Below are positions 9,095-19,209 of a stretch of 64,000 nucleotides of DNA, one piece after another. Every line of letters begins with the position of its first letter. Position 1 is the first letter of the stretch. Below the pieces are notes generated by a model. That model saw only the letters and a list, made by a program, of their open reading frames with translations. It was not told the origin of the DNA and made no database searches. The position numbers and the translations under genes were made by a program. Origin of the DNA: Affinundibacterium baiyunense (GTDB taxonomy: Bacteria > Pseudomonadota > Gammaproteobacteria > Burkholderiales > Burkholderiaceae_D); NCBI RefSeq assembly GCF_018139645.1, contig NZ_JAGSPM010000004.1, positions 248,001-312,000 of the forward strand. The letters are read 5' to 3'.

Positions 9095-10369
9095 CTAATT
9101 GGGGATGATCTTCCCGTCTTTCATCACCAACTTAACTTGTCGCACGCGTCGAATATCTTGACTTGGATCGCTCTCAACTGCGATTAAATCTGCCAACATA
9201 CCGCTGCGAATGCTACCAATTTTGTCGGCATAGCCAAATGCTTTCGCATTCAAGGAAGTTGCCGAGCACAACACCTCGATCGCACTCATGCCATAGTCAA
9301 CCATCAATTCCATTTCACGCGCGTTATCACCGTGCGTATAAACACCAACATCGCCGCCCATACAAATATCCACACCTGATTGCAAAGCCAACTTAAAACT
9401 TTGGCGCTTAGCTAATAGACGAGCAGGCTCGGGATCGACGCCTTCTTTCCAGCCACGATATTGTTCAATCGCGTCACCCGCTGCCAAGGTTGGGCACAAG
9501 GTGACATTCTTTTCTTTCATGCGTTTAAAAACTTCCGCTGTACCGCTGTCGCCATGTTCTATGGTCGAAGCACCTGCTTCAATTGCGCGTAACATGCCGT
9601 CTGGGGTCGATGCATGCGCAACCAATTGCCGCTTACCGCTATTGGCAATACTCGCCATGACCGCCATCTCTGCCACAGAAAAAATCGGTACGGCTTCACC
9701 ATCTCGTCCGGCACGATAATCGGCATACACTTTAATCACATCAGCGCCCTTACCAATTTGGCTGCGCACTTCATGCGAAATCTGTTCGATACCCGATACC
9801 TCAGCAGCACCTTGCGGCAAATCGATATCAGGATTTTGACTTTTAGGTCCATAAGCACCCTTGGCGACTAGCGCCTTGGTGGCGATGATCATGCGCGGGC
9901 CAAGGATTACTCCTTTTTCTATCGCCTTTTTTAAACCAACGTCATCGTATTCCGCGCCTTCAGTTCCAAGATCACGCACAGTCGTAAAACCAGCAGCCAA
10001 TGTGGCTTTGGCATGATTCACCGCGCGTACCACACGTTCTGCGCGGCTTTCTTTTAATACTTGGTCATCCCAACTAACTTCGTTATAAGGGTGCAGCAGT
10101 AAATGCGAATGCCCTTCAATTAAGCCGGGCAATAAACTTTGTCCTTTCAACTCAATCACACGCGTATCTGCGGGCAGCTTAAAGCGCATAGGACCAGCTT
10201 CGACGATCTTATTATTTTTCACCAGCACGACCCAATCTTGCTGCATTTTCTGCCCATCAAATACGCGATCAGGCTTTAATAAAATCATCGTATCTGCGGC
10301 TTGAGCACAGACCGGAATGCAGGCAAAGATACTGCCCAGTAAGCTCATTTTCCATATCGTTTTTTTCAT
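9095..10369 (-). CDS. Exported metal-dependent amidohydrolase
   Basis: 425 residues from the chosen start. Signal peptide MKKTIWKMSLLGSIFACIP ending near AQA-AD. The amidohydrolase superfamily metal site is visible: HSH (His 87 and 89), a Lys in DVIKVYADYR that may be the bridging carboxylysine, later His in VAHAST and IEHGDSG, and an Asp in CMGGDVG. This is the imidazolonepropionase-like/Xaa-Pro dipeptidase-like branch, often annotated as an exported amidohydrolase, and the substrate cannot be inferred. The longer in-frame start at 10453 would add 28 residues before the signal peptide. ATG 10369 has AAGGAAAAAGGC just upstream and is preferred. Confidence 0.88.
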   Translation of the reverse strand: MKKTIWKMSLLGSIFACIPVCAQAADTMILLKPDRVFDGQKMQQDWVVLVKNNKIVEAGPMRFKLPADTRVIELKGQSLLPGLIEGHSHLLLHPYNEVSWDDQVLKESRAERVVRAVNHAKATLAAGFTTVRDLGTEGAEYDDVGLKKAIEKGVILGPRMIIATKALVAKGAYGPKSQNPDIDLPQGAAEVSGIEQISHEVRSQIGKGADVIKVYADYRAGRDGEAVPIFSVAEMAVMASIANSGKRQLVAHASTPDGMLRAIEAGASTIEHGDSGTAEVFKRMKEKNVTLCPTLAAGDAIEQYRGWKEGVDPEPARLLAKRQSFKLALQSGVDICMGGDVGVYTHGDNAREMELMVDYGMSAIEVLCSATSLNAKAFGYADKIGSIRSGMLADLIAVESDPSQDIRRVRQVKLVMKDGKIIPN

Positions 10370-10662
10370 GCCTTTTTCCTTTATTGAAGCCTTTATTTTG
10401 AATCTAATAGCAAGCACCGAAGCTGCCATCTTGACGCCAGTGAACGGTAACAAATCAATGCTGTATACAACTTATGCCGACGAACAATAGCAGGATTTAT
10501 TGCCGTCAAGCACGCTTATTTCCCTGCTTCAACAGAAGTCAAAGCGATAGTGTGGGATTTATACAAACATCGGCAAATAAACGAGGAATATTCATTGTTG
10601 ATCGAATTTATCAAACAATCTAACTTAAAATTCATGTCAATTATTTTAAGAATGGGTGGATT

Positions 10663-12153
10663 ATGGAGACGACTCAATTATCTTCACGCAAACGAGGATT
10701 TTGCTTCGCCAAGATGTTTCTAAGCTTACTGTTTTCTTTATGTTTGTGCTCGCCCCTGATCAGCGCGGCATCCGTACAAGAAGCTAAACCCACCACGGCA
10801 ACTCAAGCGACAGAATTAAGTGATGCAGATAAAGCACAGCAAATTCAATTGCAACAAGAACTGACCAAGCTGTTGGCGGAAAATTCCCGAATCAATAAAG
10901 AAAAAATAGAATATCTTGAAGCGCAATCGCAAAAGGTTTTTTGGACGCAATGCTTGATTGGTTTCTTGGTTGTGATGATGTTGGTCTCTTTATTCTCATT
11001 CTGGCGCTTGCATGTACAGCATAAATTTCAGGATGGTATCGATGCACTGACTACCTCGATCCGAAGCTTTCAAGACTCCCTATTCTCGCTATCTTTCATT
11101 GACACCTCACAACTCAGCACGGTTGGTAGAATGTCGTCTTTTCATACCACTGGAACAGATGCAGAGAATACGACACAAGGCGGTAATAGTCGTTTTAAAA
11201 AGACCTTAAATCCCAACACCGGCGATGAGTTTTCTGATATTCGTGGTTTTTTTGATGCTTGGCTCAATGTATATAAACCGGGTGATCCACGCTATGAAGA
11301 AGCCTTAGCTGCCGCGACCAAACCAAATTCTCCCAAACCTTGGCTACAAAAATTAGATAGTTCACGCCAAAACAAAGATCAATCGGCATTTGAATCTGTC
11401 AGTAAAGAGCTAAAAAAGTTTTTCAATATCCGCTTATTGCCGTGGCAAACACCTGCCACGCCGATGCAGAAACAATTGAGCGACTATCCACATGTGATCA
11501 ATAAAATCATCGAATTGTGGCCGAAAGATGAAGTCGTCATTTATCTTGAACGTTTATTAAACAATTCAAGAATGAGTCCACGTGAGGGGTTTGATTTAAA
11601 TATCTTTCTACAATTAGAAAGCTTATTGGAACTGGCGCAGCATGAAGACCGCCCGCGTCAGATCAATCAATTACGAGAACTAGGTGTCGCCGAATTTTTA
11701 TTCCTTACACCACCGTCTACGAATGTATCTGCCACACTCGCGCCACAAGCAAACTTAGCACCAGATTCTATCAGCCGCCCAAAAAAAACACTTGAGGCAG
11801 CACTTGAGGCAGCACCTGAAACCAGCATAGCTAAGCTTGAAGAGCTTGCTGCACCAAAGACGATAAACCTAGAAAAAATAACCCCGACCATCATCGATGA
11901 TAACAACATAGCATCGCGCATAACACCGACCAAGAATGATCCAGCTCAAACCGCAAACGCGCATGAAGTGCGTTTGCAGTTAGCGCAAGCCTATCTAGAA
12001 ATGGCCGACTCTGAAGGAGCATGTTTGTTATTAGAGGAGATCATTCGCGATGCGACTCCTGCGCAACAAGCGCATGCTAGACGTTTATTGGCTGACATTG
12101 AAAAGAAGCGTGCGGATTTAGATGCGAACAGACGCCATACTTACTTCCACTAA
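10663..12153 (+). CDS. FimV-like membrane protein
   Basis: 496 residues: a hydrophobic N-terminal segment (about 16-36), a helical stretch, a transmembrane helix at about 92-113 (FWTQCLIGFLVVMMLVSLFSFW), a cytoplasmic middle region and a C-terminal domain (VRLQLAQAYLEMADSEGA, LLEEIIRDA, ARRLLADI) that matches the FimV C-terminal TPR-like domain. FimV/HubP proteins organise poles, type IV pili or twitching. This protein lacks the N-terminal LysM usually present, so it is a FimV-like relative rather than FimV itself. The linker holds a run of eight A (11781-11788) followed by two copies of a 12-bp unit (11791-11814, encoding LEAALEAA), a plausible slippage site. Confidence 0.72.
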   Translation: METTQLSSRKRGFCFAKMFLSLLFSLCLCSPLISAASVQEAKPTTATQATELSDADKAQQIQLQQELTKLLAENSRINKEKIEYLEAQSQKVFWTQCLIGFLVVMMLVSLFSFWRLHVQHKFQDGIDALTTSIRSFQDSLFSLSFIDTSQLSTVGRMSSFHTTGTDAENTTQGGNSRFKKTLNPNTGDEFSDIRGFFDAWLNVYKPGDPRYEEALAAATKPNSPKPWLQKLDSSRQNKDQSAFESVSKELKKFFNIRLLPWQTPATPMQKQLSDYPHVINKIIELWPKDEVVIYLERLLNNSRMSPREGFDLNIFLQLESLLELAQHEDRPRQINQLRELGVAEFLFLTPPSTNVSATLAPQANLAPDSISRPKKTLEAALEAAPETSIAKLEELAAPKTINLEKITPTIIDDNNIASRITPTKNDPAQTANAHEVRLQLAQAYLEMADSEGACLLLEEIIRDATPAQQAHARRLLADIEKKRADLDANRRHTYFH

Positions 12154-12203
12154 ATGGACTAAATCCACATCAATCTAAATAAATCTACAAGCTAAACACT
12201 CGC

Positions 12204-13496
12204 TCATTTAGTCGCTTTATTTTCTGCGAGCTGCGCACTAACCGCAGCAAAAAATGCTTGATCATCTACCACAGCGCCACCAGTCGGCTTGACTTGCGCA
12301 CCCCAAACGACAATCACGATGTTATTGCGTGGATTCAGATAGAGATACTGGCCGTGTATCCCTATCGCCATATACGCGCCATCTTGGAACCCTTGTTCGC
12401 TATTCACAGGCCACCACAAATAACCATAGGGAATAAAATCGCCTTGGCGCAGACGCTTCGGCGTTCCAGCTTCATAAGTCCATGCGGTGGGCAAAATTAA
12501 TTCTTTCGCCGCCAAGCCACCACCCAACATGAACAAACCAAAGCGTCCATAATCACGCAAGGTCGCACTAAAGCCACTGCCGCCAATCTCGACACCATTC
12601 GGCGCGTCTAACCACCATGTCGCATCGGCTTCCATGCCGTACTTTGACCATATCCGTTCCTGCAAATAAGCAGATAAAGGCATGTCTATCGCATTGCGTA
12701 AGAGTTGCGCGGCAACTTGGGTTTCACCTGTGCTGTAATTAAATCGACTGCCCGGCGCAAATGCCTGCGGCAAACCAGCCATCACTCGCATACTGGAACC
12801 GGCTTGCTGCGCGATCTGTGCCTCCAATAACTTACGACGATCAGATCGAGGATCTGAGTAAGCCTCGTTCCAACGCACACCTGAACTCATCATCAATACG
12901 TCTCTGACAGTCGCCTGTTGATAGGCGCTATCTTTTAGCTCAGGGATATACTTGATCACCAGATCATCGAGTCGCTGAATCTTGCCCTGCTTGATTGCTG
13001 CACCAATCAAGGTCGAGGTAATCGACTTCGCAATCGACATTGACATCCAACGCGTCTGTGCTGAATTTCCATAACGATATTTCTCTAGGTGGATTTGGCC
13101 ATCTTTTAGTATCAATAATCCGGCAACCTTATTCCATTCAAGATACTGTTCAAGCGAAACGCGCCGCCCACGATCGATAAAGTAAAATTCACTAATTGAT
13201 TTTGCAGCGACCGGTAAGGCTTTTGGCTTTGCCGATTTAAGGATGCGATGAGACGGAAATAAACGATCAATATTACGGAAGGTATTAACTGCGATGGCAG
13301 GCGACAATGTGCCATCATAAATTTCGCGCACTTTGCCAATTGATTCTTTCGCATGCGGATAAGCATTCTTTGCTTGCGCCGATGGCGTGGTAGTTGTGGA
13401 GGCCTGCGCTACTGGCTGTGCCGATGCGAGCGGTGATGTAAGCAGCGCAATTGCGCTTATAAGGAGCGCAATTAACAGAGGTCGAATCGGCGTCAT
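12204..13496 (-). CDS. Exported serine hydrolase (class C beta-lactamase fold)
   Basis: 430 residues with a signal peptide (MTPIRPLLIALLISAIALL, cleavage near ASA-QP). The SxxK catalytic tetrad is in MSIAKSITSTLIGAAI, the second motif is in FNYSTGETQ, and a late HGQYLYL segment stands where the KTG-like motif is expected. Members of this family (PF00144) act on esters, amides or peptidoglycan-type peptides, and resistance to beta-lactams is not implied. The gene is convergent with the FimV-like gene and monocistronic. Confidence 0.87.
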   Translation of the reverse strand: MTPIRPLLIALLISAIALLTSPLASAQPVAQASTTTTPSAQAKNAYPHAKESIGKVREIYDGTLSPAIAVNTFRNIDRLFPSHRILKSAKPKALPVAAKSISEFYFIDRGRRVSLEQYLEWNKVAGLLILKDGQIHLEKYRYGNSAQTRWMSMSIAKSITSTLIGAAIKQGKIQRLDDLVIKYIPELKDSAYQQATVRDVLMMSSGVRWNEAYSDPRSDRRKLLEAQIAQQAGSSMRVMAGLPQAFAPGSRFNYSTGETQVAAQLLRNAIDMPLSAYLQERIWSKYGMEADATWWLDAPNGVEIGGSGFSATLRDYGRFGLFMLGGGLAAKELILPTAWTYEAGTPKRLRQGDFIPYGYLWWPVNSEQGFQDGAYMAIGIHGQYLYLNPRNNIVIVVWGAQVKPTGGAVVDDQAFFAAVSAQLAENKATK

Positions 13497-13838
13497 AAGC
13501 CCTCATTTAGAAAATAGTCAGCGTAAAAATATCGAAACAGTATTCTTGGTGTTGTTAAGTTTTACTTCATTTTGCCTCTTTGTTTTCATCAAGCTCTCAT
13601 TGTATCGTTGATCTTTCCTACAAAAATACGAATCCAATCAAGAAAAAACTATCTAGATTGCATTTCTATCCTCGCAAGAGCGACACGATCATTTTTGGCT
13701 TAACTCGACAACACCAGAATATTATCCCTCTTTTTACGCTGCTTATTTATATCGCTCATTTATACCGCGTATTGGATCTCTAGCTTTGTGTACATCCTAG
13801 AATACGGAGTTGGACAGCTTTGATACTGTCCCGACAGG
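13497..13838. other. Gene-free 342 bp
   Basis: AT-rich stretch between the start of the serine hydrolase gene and the end of the metal operon (both on the minus strand). The only structure seen is a short hairpin, GGACAG with CTGTCC, at 13812-13831, just past the last metal-operon gene and without a T-run. No convincing gene was found. A promoter for the hydrolase gene is expected here but I could not pick one confidently. Confidence 0.5.
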
Positions 13839-14267
13839 CTATTTCTTTTGCACCTGACTGAGACTCAAATCAAGCGTCACTACTTCCTTAGTTTTGTTCG
13901 ACCACATCCAGCAATAATCCTGGCTTTGAGCAGCTTCAAATTGCTCAGCCACAGAATCACGTGCTTGATATTTGACGGGTAAGCTCACTTTTTTACCTTC
14001 GTGAAAATGGATATTAAAGTCCAAAGGCTTCGCACTTTGATATTGCCAATCGATTTTTGTGCCGAGCATGAGTTTGCCGCAGACTTCGAGTATACCTCCG
14101 GCTTTAATCTCGCCTCGATGTTGAAAACGCCCTTGCTCATCCCATTTTAATTCGACCAAGCTTGCATTTGCCGAAGCCGACAAACCCAAGCTTGCAGCGA
14201 TCACCACACAGACGGTGGCGAAACGGAGGGCGTTGATTTTAGAGTTTGAGAATGTAAAGTTCATCAT
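13839..14267 (-). CDS. Small exported protein of the metal operon
   Basis: About 142 residues from ATG 14267. The frame is open further upstream, but that part overlaps the preceding gene, whose TAA ends only 1 nt before ATG 14267 (a second ATG follows at once). The start is therefore almost certainly here, by translational coupling. N-terminal signal peptide (RFATVCVVIAASLGLSASANA), then a beta-rich domain with NIHFHEGKKVSLP and two Cys (EVCGKL, DYCWMW) that could pair in the periplasm. I do not recognise the family. Its place at the end of a His-rich metal efflux operon suggests a periplasmic metal-related role. Confidence 0.75.
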   Translation of the reverse strand: MMNFTFSNSKINALRFATVCVVIAASLGLSASANASLVELKWDEQGRFQHRGEIKAGGILEVCGKLMLGTKIDWQYQSAKPLDFNIHFHEGKKVSLPVKYQARDSVAEQFEAAQSQDYCWMWSNKTKEVVTLDLSLSQVQKK

Positions 14268-14268
14268 C

Positions 14269-14778
14269 TTAGTGCTTATGCTCATGCGCATGTTCAGCTT
14301 CCTTATGATTTCCCTTGTCTGCTGCTTTTGTATTGACTTTTTTCGCCTTAGCAAATGGCGTAAAACGCGCTTGTTCAGCAGGCTTACCCGCCATCGTCAC
14401 AGTCAATGCACCCTTCAAATTCGCGGTTGAAGCATACGTCGCTTTACCGACAAAACGATTTTCCCCTTCTGGTACTAAATCAACCGTGGTCTTTTTGGTT
14501 CCCTGCACTAAAGTCAGACTGGCACTCGCTCCTTTAGTAGAAATACCTTTATTTGCGTGATCAGTTACATACACCGTGACTGGATTTTCTTTGGCGGTTT
14601 TGCTGTCTTGTGCCAACACCAATTCAAAGTGATATACACCCGCCATGCGAGTTTGACCGCCATTGGGTGACTTGATCGAATCAAAATATTTGTCATCATG
14701 AGCGTATGCGCTAGTAAGGCTGGCTGCACTAATTGCTACACTGGCTAAAGCTGTAAAAACGAATTTAGAGAGTTTCAT
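14269..14778 (-). CDS. Exported His-rich protein of the metal operon
   Basis: 169 residues. Signal peptide ending TSAYA, mature start HDDKYFDS, a beta-sandwich-like central domain (FELVLAQDS, PVTVYVTDHANK, GENRFVGKATY) and a His-rich tail (HKEAEHAHEHKH). The tail and the N-terminal His look like a metal-binding scavenger or chaperone in the periplasm. It lies 40 bp after the RND pump gene on the same strand. No firm family name can be given. The domain layout resembles that of the membrane-anchored His-rich protein at the other end of the operon (19210-19764). Confidence 0.8.
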   Translation of the reverse strand: MKLSKFVFTALASVAISAASLTSAYAHDDKYFDSIKSPNGGQTRMAGVYHFELVLAQDSKTAKENPVTVYVTDHANKGISTKGASASLTLVQGTKKTTVDLVPEGENRFVGKATYASTANLKGALTVTMAGKPAEQARFTPFAKAKKVNTKAADKGNHKEAEHAHEHKH

Positions 14779-14817
14779 ATTATTTCCTTTTCTAAAAGAT
14801 GATCACTTTACTTCAAA

Positions 14818-17800
14818 TTAAAATACTTCTTGCTGTTCTTTATTTTTTGTCGCGGCTAATAAATTCAACAAAGGTTTCTCACCCCAGCGCCAGAACATCA
14901 ATGGGGTTAACACGGTATCGAGCAAAGTAGAACTAATCAAACCACCAAAGATGACCACCGCCACAGGATGCAAAATCTCTTTACCCGGTGCGTCGGCAGA
15001 AACCAACAAAGGCAGCAAGGCAAACGCCGCGACCAAAGCCGTCATCAAGACCGGCGTTAAACGTTCTAGTGAGCCACGAATAATCATCTGTTTGCCAAAT
15101 TGCTCGCCTTCAAACGCACACAAATTAATATAGTGACTAATTTTCAAAATGCCATTGCGCGTCGAGATACCAGCCAGAGTAATAAAGCCAACCAAAGCAG
15201 CCACAGACAAAGTTTGTCCTGCCAACCATAGCGCTATTACAGCACCAACCAAAGCCAGCGGAATATTCCCCATAATCATCATCGTTAGAGCAATCGAACG
15301 ATAACGGCTATACAGCACCAAGAACATCAAAGACAAAGACACCAGCGACAACAAGGCAATCAAATTCGAGGCTTTTTCTTGTGCTTGAAATTGCCCCTCT
15401 AACGATGTCGAATAACCAACTGGCAAATCCTTTGCCGCCAATTCTTCGCGTATATCTTTGATTACTTCAGTCATATCACGACCATCAGTATTTGCCGACA
15501 AGACGATGCGACGACGTGAATTTTCGCGATTAATTTGATTAGGGCCATCGCTCTCCTCCACCTTGGCGAGTTGCGATAGCGGAACATGACCGCGCGGCGT
15601 TTCTATCAATAATTGCTGCAAGGCTTGTAGATCGCGACCATTTTCTGGCAAACGCAAAAGCATATCAAAGCGTCGATTTCCCTCAATGATCTGCGTGATT
15701 TTTTCACCTTCAATTTGTTGCTGCAAGCTACGCAATAGCGCACCGGGCGCAATACCGTAACGCGCCGCTTGATCATAATCGACATGAATTTTAATCTGCG
15801 GAATTAAGACCTGTTTCTCAATTTGCAAATCGGTAATCCCAGGAACGCGGCTCAAACGTTCACGTAAATCATGGGCGATATTACGCAGTGTGTCGAGATC
15901 ATCACCAGCCACTTTCAAAGCAATCTGCGCACGCACACCAGACAACAAATGATCTAGACGATGCGAGATCGGCTGACCGACATTACTATTGGCAGGCAAG
16001 ACTTTGAGACGTTCGCGAATATCCTGAATAATCTCATCACGACTACGTTTGGATTTCTTTAAATCGACGTCCATCTCGCTATAGTGTACGCCTTCTGCAT
16101 GTTCGTCCAACTCAGCACGACCGGTTCGGCGCCCGACTTGTGTCACTTCTGGAACTGCTAACATCAATTGCTCAGCCAGACTACCGAGGCGGTTCGATTC
16201 TTCCAATGAAGTTCCGGGATTCAATACCAAATTGACTGTCAAGGTGCCTTCATTAAACGCGGGCAAAAACGCACGAGGAAAAAATGGCACGCTGATCGCC
16301 GCCAAAACAACAGCGACAATTGCCACTGCAAACAAGCTACGTACATGTTGAAAAGACCAATTCAACAGTCGGGTGTCCCACTTTTTCAACCAGACCACGA
16401 GCGCACTATCACCATGACCTAGCTGCTTCATCTTTGGCAACAAGAAGTAGCACAATACTGGCGTCACCGTCATCGCCACTGCCATACTGGCCAGAATCGA
16501 TACGACATAAGCGATCCCGAGTGGAGTAAATAAACTGCCTTCAATCCCCGGCAAAGCAAACAAGGGCACGAACACCAGTACCACAATCACAGTCGCATAC
16601 ACAATCCCACTGCGCACTTCACCAGACGCACTTGCGATCACCTGCAAGCTAGGTAAAGGTTGTGCCAGCAAACTATTTTCTTTCAGTCGCCGCAACACGT
16701 TTTCCACATCGACCACGGCATCATCGACCAATTCACCAATCGCAATCGCTAATCCGCCCAGCGTCATGGTATTGATGGATAAATCCAAATAGCGGAACAC
16801 TAAGATGGTCGCCAACAAGGATAAAGGAATCGCTACTAAAGAAATGATCGTGGTACGAATATTCAACAAGAATAGGAACAATAAGATTGCCACCATGATC
16901 GCGCCATCACGTAAGGCATCATTCACGTTATCGAGCGAATTCTTAATAAAGTCAGCTTGGCGGAACAAGAATTGCGGTTGCTCTACTCCTTGTGGCAGAT
17001 TCTTTCCTAATTCGGCGATTGCGCGTTCAACTTCGCGAGTCAATTTCACACTGTCTGCGGTCGGTTGTTTTTGCACCGAGAGTATCACCGCTGGCTTGCC
17101 TTTGTAACCACCATCACCACGTTTAAAAGCTGGTGCAATTGCCACATCAGCGACTTGTTTCAATAAGATCGCTTGCCCTTGCTTCACCGCTACTACGACA
17201 TTTTGCAAATCTTCAATACGACTAGTGCGACCGATTTGGCGAATCAAATATTCGCGGCCATTTGCCTCAGCAAAACCGCCACTGGTATTCGCACCAAAAT
17301 CTTTGAGTGCGGCTTCGACTTTATCGAGTTCGATGCCCAATGACTGCAATTGCGCGGGCTTGATCTCAACCCGATACTGACGAACTTCGCCACCAATCGG
17401 CGTGACCTGCGCTACACCTGGAATATTCAATAAACGTGGCCGCATCACCCAATCGGCATATTCACGCACTTGCATCGCGAATGTACCTGCAGCCGCATTA
17501 GTTGAATTGGTCTCAGCTCTATTGGCGTCTGCAATATGAGATTCCGCACTGACAGGCAATGCAATCAACAAGATTTCTCCCATAATCGAAGAAATCGGTC
17601 CCATTTGCGGTGTCACGCCAGCTGGCAATTGCTCACGCACCAAACTCAAACGTTCTGCGATTTGCTGACGATTGCGGTAGATGTCGGTACCCCAATCAAA
17701 CTCAACATAGATAATCGATAAACCGACACCCGATACCGAACGAACACGCGTAACGCCGGGCATGCCGTTCATGGTTGATTCAAGCGGAAAACTCACCAGT

Positions 17801-17988
17801 TGTTCGACTTCTTCCGGTGCCATACCGCCGGCTTCCGTCATCAAAGTCACTGTAGGCTTGTTCAAATCAGGAAAAACATCGACCGGCATTTGACGCATGC
17901 TGAGCAAGCCGTAAACGATCAACAAAATTGATGCAGCGAGTACGATCAGCCGTTGGCGTAAGCTAGTGTTAATAATGAATTGGAACAT
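14818..17988 (-). CDS. Heavy-metal efflux RND permease (CzcA/CusA-type)
   Basis: 1056 residues, the usual HME-RND length, with twelve predicted membrane helices and two large periplasmic loops. The start LRQRLIVLAASILLIVYG and PVDVFPDLNKPTVTLMTEAGG are typical of CzcA/CusA proteins. The TM4 signature reads AIGELVDDAVVDVENV, more acidic than classical CusA (AIGAMVDAA) or the second pump in this window (AIGMLVDAAVVVVEN), so the transported ion should not be assigned from homology alone. Expected function is proton-driven export of a metal cation through a tripartite complex with the MFP encoded 12 bp upstream. No outer-membrane channel gene is in this operon, so it may borrow one. Confidence 0.93.
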   Translation of the reverse strand: MFQFIINTSLRQRLIVLAASILLIVYGLLSMRQMPVDVFPDLNKPTVTLMTEAGGMAPEEVEQLVSFPLESTMNGMPGVTRVRSVSGVGLSIIYVEFDWGTDIYRNRQQIAERLSLVREQLPAGVTPQMGPISSIMGEILLIALPVSAESHIADANRAETNSTNAAAGTFAMQVREYADWVMRPRLLNIPGVAQVTPIGGEVRQYRVEIKPAQLQSLGIELDKVEAALKDFGANTSGGFAEANGREYLIRQIGRTSRIEDLQNVVVAVKQGQAILLKQVADVAIAPAFKRGDGGYKGKPAVILSVQKQPTADSVKLTREVERAIAELGKNLPQGVEQPQFLFRQADFIKNSLDNVNDALRDGAIMVAILLFLFLLNIRTTIISLVAIPLSLLATILVFRYLDLSINTMTLGGLAIAIGELVDDAVVDVENVLRRLKENSLLAQPLPSLQVIASASGEVRSGIVYATVIVVLVFVPLFALPGIEGSLFTPLGIAYVVSILASMAVAMTVTPVLCYFLLPKMKQLGHGDSALVVWLKKWDTRLLNWSFQHVRSLFAVAIVAVVLAAISVPFFPRAFLPAFNEGTLTVNLVLNPGTSLEESNRLGSLAEQLMLAVPEVTQVGRRTGRAELDEHAEGVHYSEMDVDLKKSKRSRDEIIQDIRERLKVLPANSNVGQPISHRLDHLLSGVRAQIALKVAGDDLDTLRNIAHDLRERLSRVPGITDLQIEKQVLIPQIKIHVDYDQAARYGIAPGALLRSLQQQIEGEKITQIIEGNRRFDMLLRLPENGRDLQALQQLLIETPRGHVPLSQLAKVEESDGPNQINRENSRRRIVLSANTDGRDMTEVIKDIREELAAKDLPVGYSTSLEGQFQAQEKASNLIALLSLVSLSLMFLVLYSRYRSIALTMMIMGNIPLALVGAVIALWLAGQTLSVAALVGFITLAGISTRNGILKISHYINLCAFEGEQFGKQMIIRGSLERLTPVLMTALVAAFALLPLLVSADAPGKEILHPVAVVIFGGLISSTLLDTVLTPLMFWRWGEKPLLNLLAATKNKEQQEVF

Positions 17989-18000
17989 GGGCAGACTTCC

Positions 18001-19206
18001 TTACTTCACTTGCGCTAACAAACTTGCGCCAGCGGTCACCACGCGTTCATCTTCTTTTAAGCCGGAGACGATAGCGACACGCTCAGCGTCCAGACTATGC
18101 GCCACCACTTTACGTTGTACAAAACGTTCCGCTTCCGTATGTACCCATACCGCTGATTCACCGCCTGTCAACTTCATCACAGCGGAATTCGGTACGGCAA
18201 ATCCTGTCGTTAAGCGCTTGGTTTGAATAATCACTTTTATCGCCTGCCCAACGGCTACTGCGGTCGGTTTGCCTGAGACTCTGAACAGTAAAGGTATTGC
18301 TTGCTCACGCATTTGCTGACCGCCCCCGACAAAGTTCAGCGATAAACCGAGTGACGCATTTGAAGACACCGAAGTCTTTTGCTGCTGCCAAGTCGCGGTT
18401 GCATTCGCAATGTCTGCGGTCAAAATAGGATCGTAAGCCAAAGCTTCTACCATCAAACGATTCGGATCAATGATTTCAAACAGGGTTTCTTTGGCATCAA
18501 ATACCTGTCCAGTGACCGCATTCGCCACACTAATGATGCCTGACACTGGCGCGATCAAGGCTTCACTTTTTGACAGACTCGCTTCAACCGCTGCTTTACG
18601 TTTTTTCAGCGCTTCATAATCAAAACGTGCCGCTTCCACCGTAGCTTTAGGCAAAGCTTCGGATAATTGTTCATAGCGTTGCACCTTACGTTCGGCAATC
18701 GATAATTGTGAATCGATATCCGCCAAAATTGATTGGCTATTACCTCGATCCAAACTACTCATCACCGGACGTAAATACGCTAAGACTTGGCCTTTACTCA
18801 CACGTTGACCTAGGCTAGGTAAACCAGCCGGCCCTGCTTCTAGTCGACCTGGCTGACTAGCCTGCACACGACCACCTGCGTTTGGGTCAGCGATAATTTT
18901 GCCGTTAAGTTCTATCGTATTTGGTAATTCTGCTTGCTCGGTAAGCAGCGTGCGCAATGCCAGTTGTCTTTGCACAATCTTAGGCACAAACAAACTACCG
19001 TCAGATAGACGCTGCGCCGCTGTCGCATCTAAAAAACTTGATTTGACGCTTGCACTAGCATTAGGTTTTGCAGCAGCTTTGGTCGGCTTTTTACTATGAT
19101 CTTCATCGCCATGCGCTCGTACCAAGTTAGCGTGAGTCAACAATAATAGTGCAGAAAAAAACGTCGATAATTTCATGGCGGATTTCAAAATGGATCGTGT
19201 TTGCAT
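18001..19206 (-). CDS. Membrane fusion protein of metal RND pump
   Basis: 401 residues. The N-terminal signal/anchor is followed by the His/Asp-rich segment HGDEDHSKK. Then come a barrel-sandwich/lipoyl half (GRVQASQPGRLEAG, LGQRVSKGQVLAYLRP), an alpha-hairpin (YEQLSEALPKATVEAARFDYEALKK is its core) and the second lipoyl half (ALIAPVSGIISVANAVTGQVFDAKE). This is the HlyD/CusB periplasmic adaptor architecture. ATG 19206 starts the frame and a second ATG (19176) gives a shorter signal peptide. It is 3 bp after the upstream gene and 12 bp before the pump gene. Confidence 0.9.
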   Translation of the reverse strand: MQTRSILKSAMKLSTFFSALLLLTHANLVRAHGDEDHSKKPTKAAAKPNASASVKSSFLDATAAQRLSDGSLFVPKIVQRQLALRTLLTEQAELPNTIELNGKIIADPNAGGRVQASQPGRLEAGPAGLPSLGQRVSKGQVLAYLRPVMSSLDRGNSQSILADIDSQLSIAERKVQRYEQLSEALPKATVEAARFDYEALKKRKAAVEASLSKSEALIAPVSGIISVANAVTGQVFDAKETLFEIIDPNRLMVEALAYDPILTADIANATATWQQQKTSVSSNASLGLSLNFVGGGQQMREQAIPLLFRVSGKPTAVAVGQAIKVIIQTKRLTTGFAVPNSAVMKLTGGESAVWVHTEAERFVQRKVVAHSLDAERVAIVSGLKEDERVVTAGASLLAQVK

Positions 19207-19209
19207 GAC

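Noticed and set aside
9080-9100. CCGCGGCCGCC restriction-site-like motif near the amidohydrolase stop
   Set aside because: No adjoining vector or linker sequence; a chance GC-rich site.
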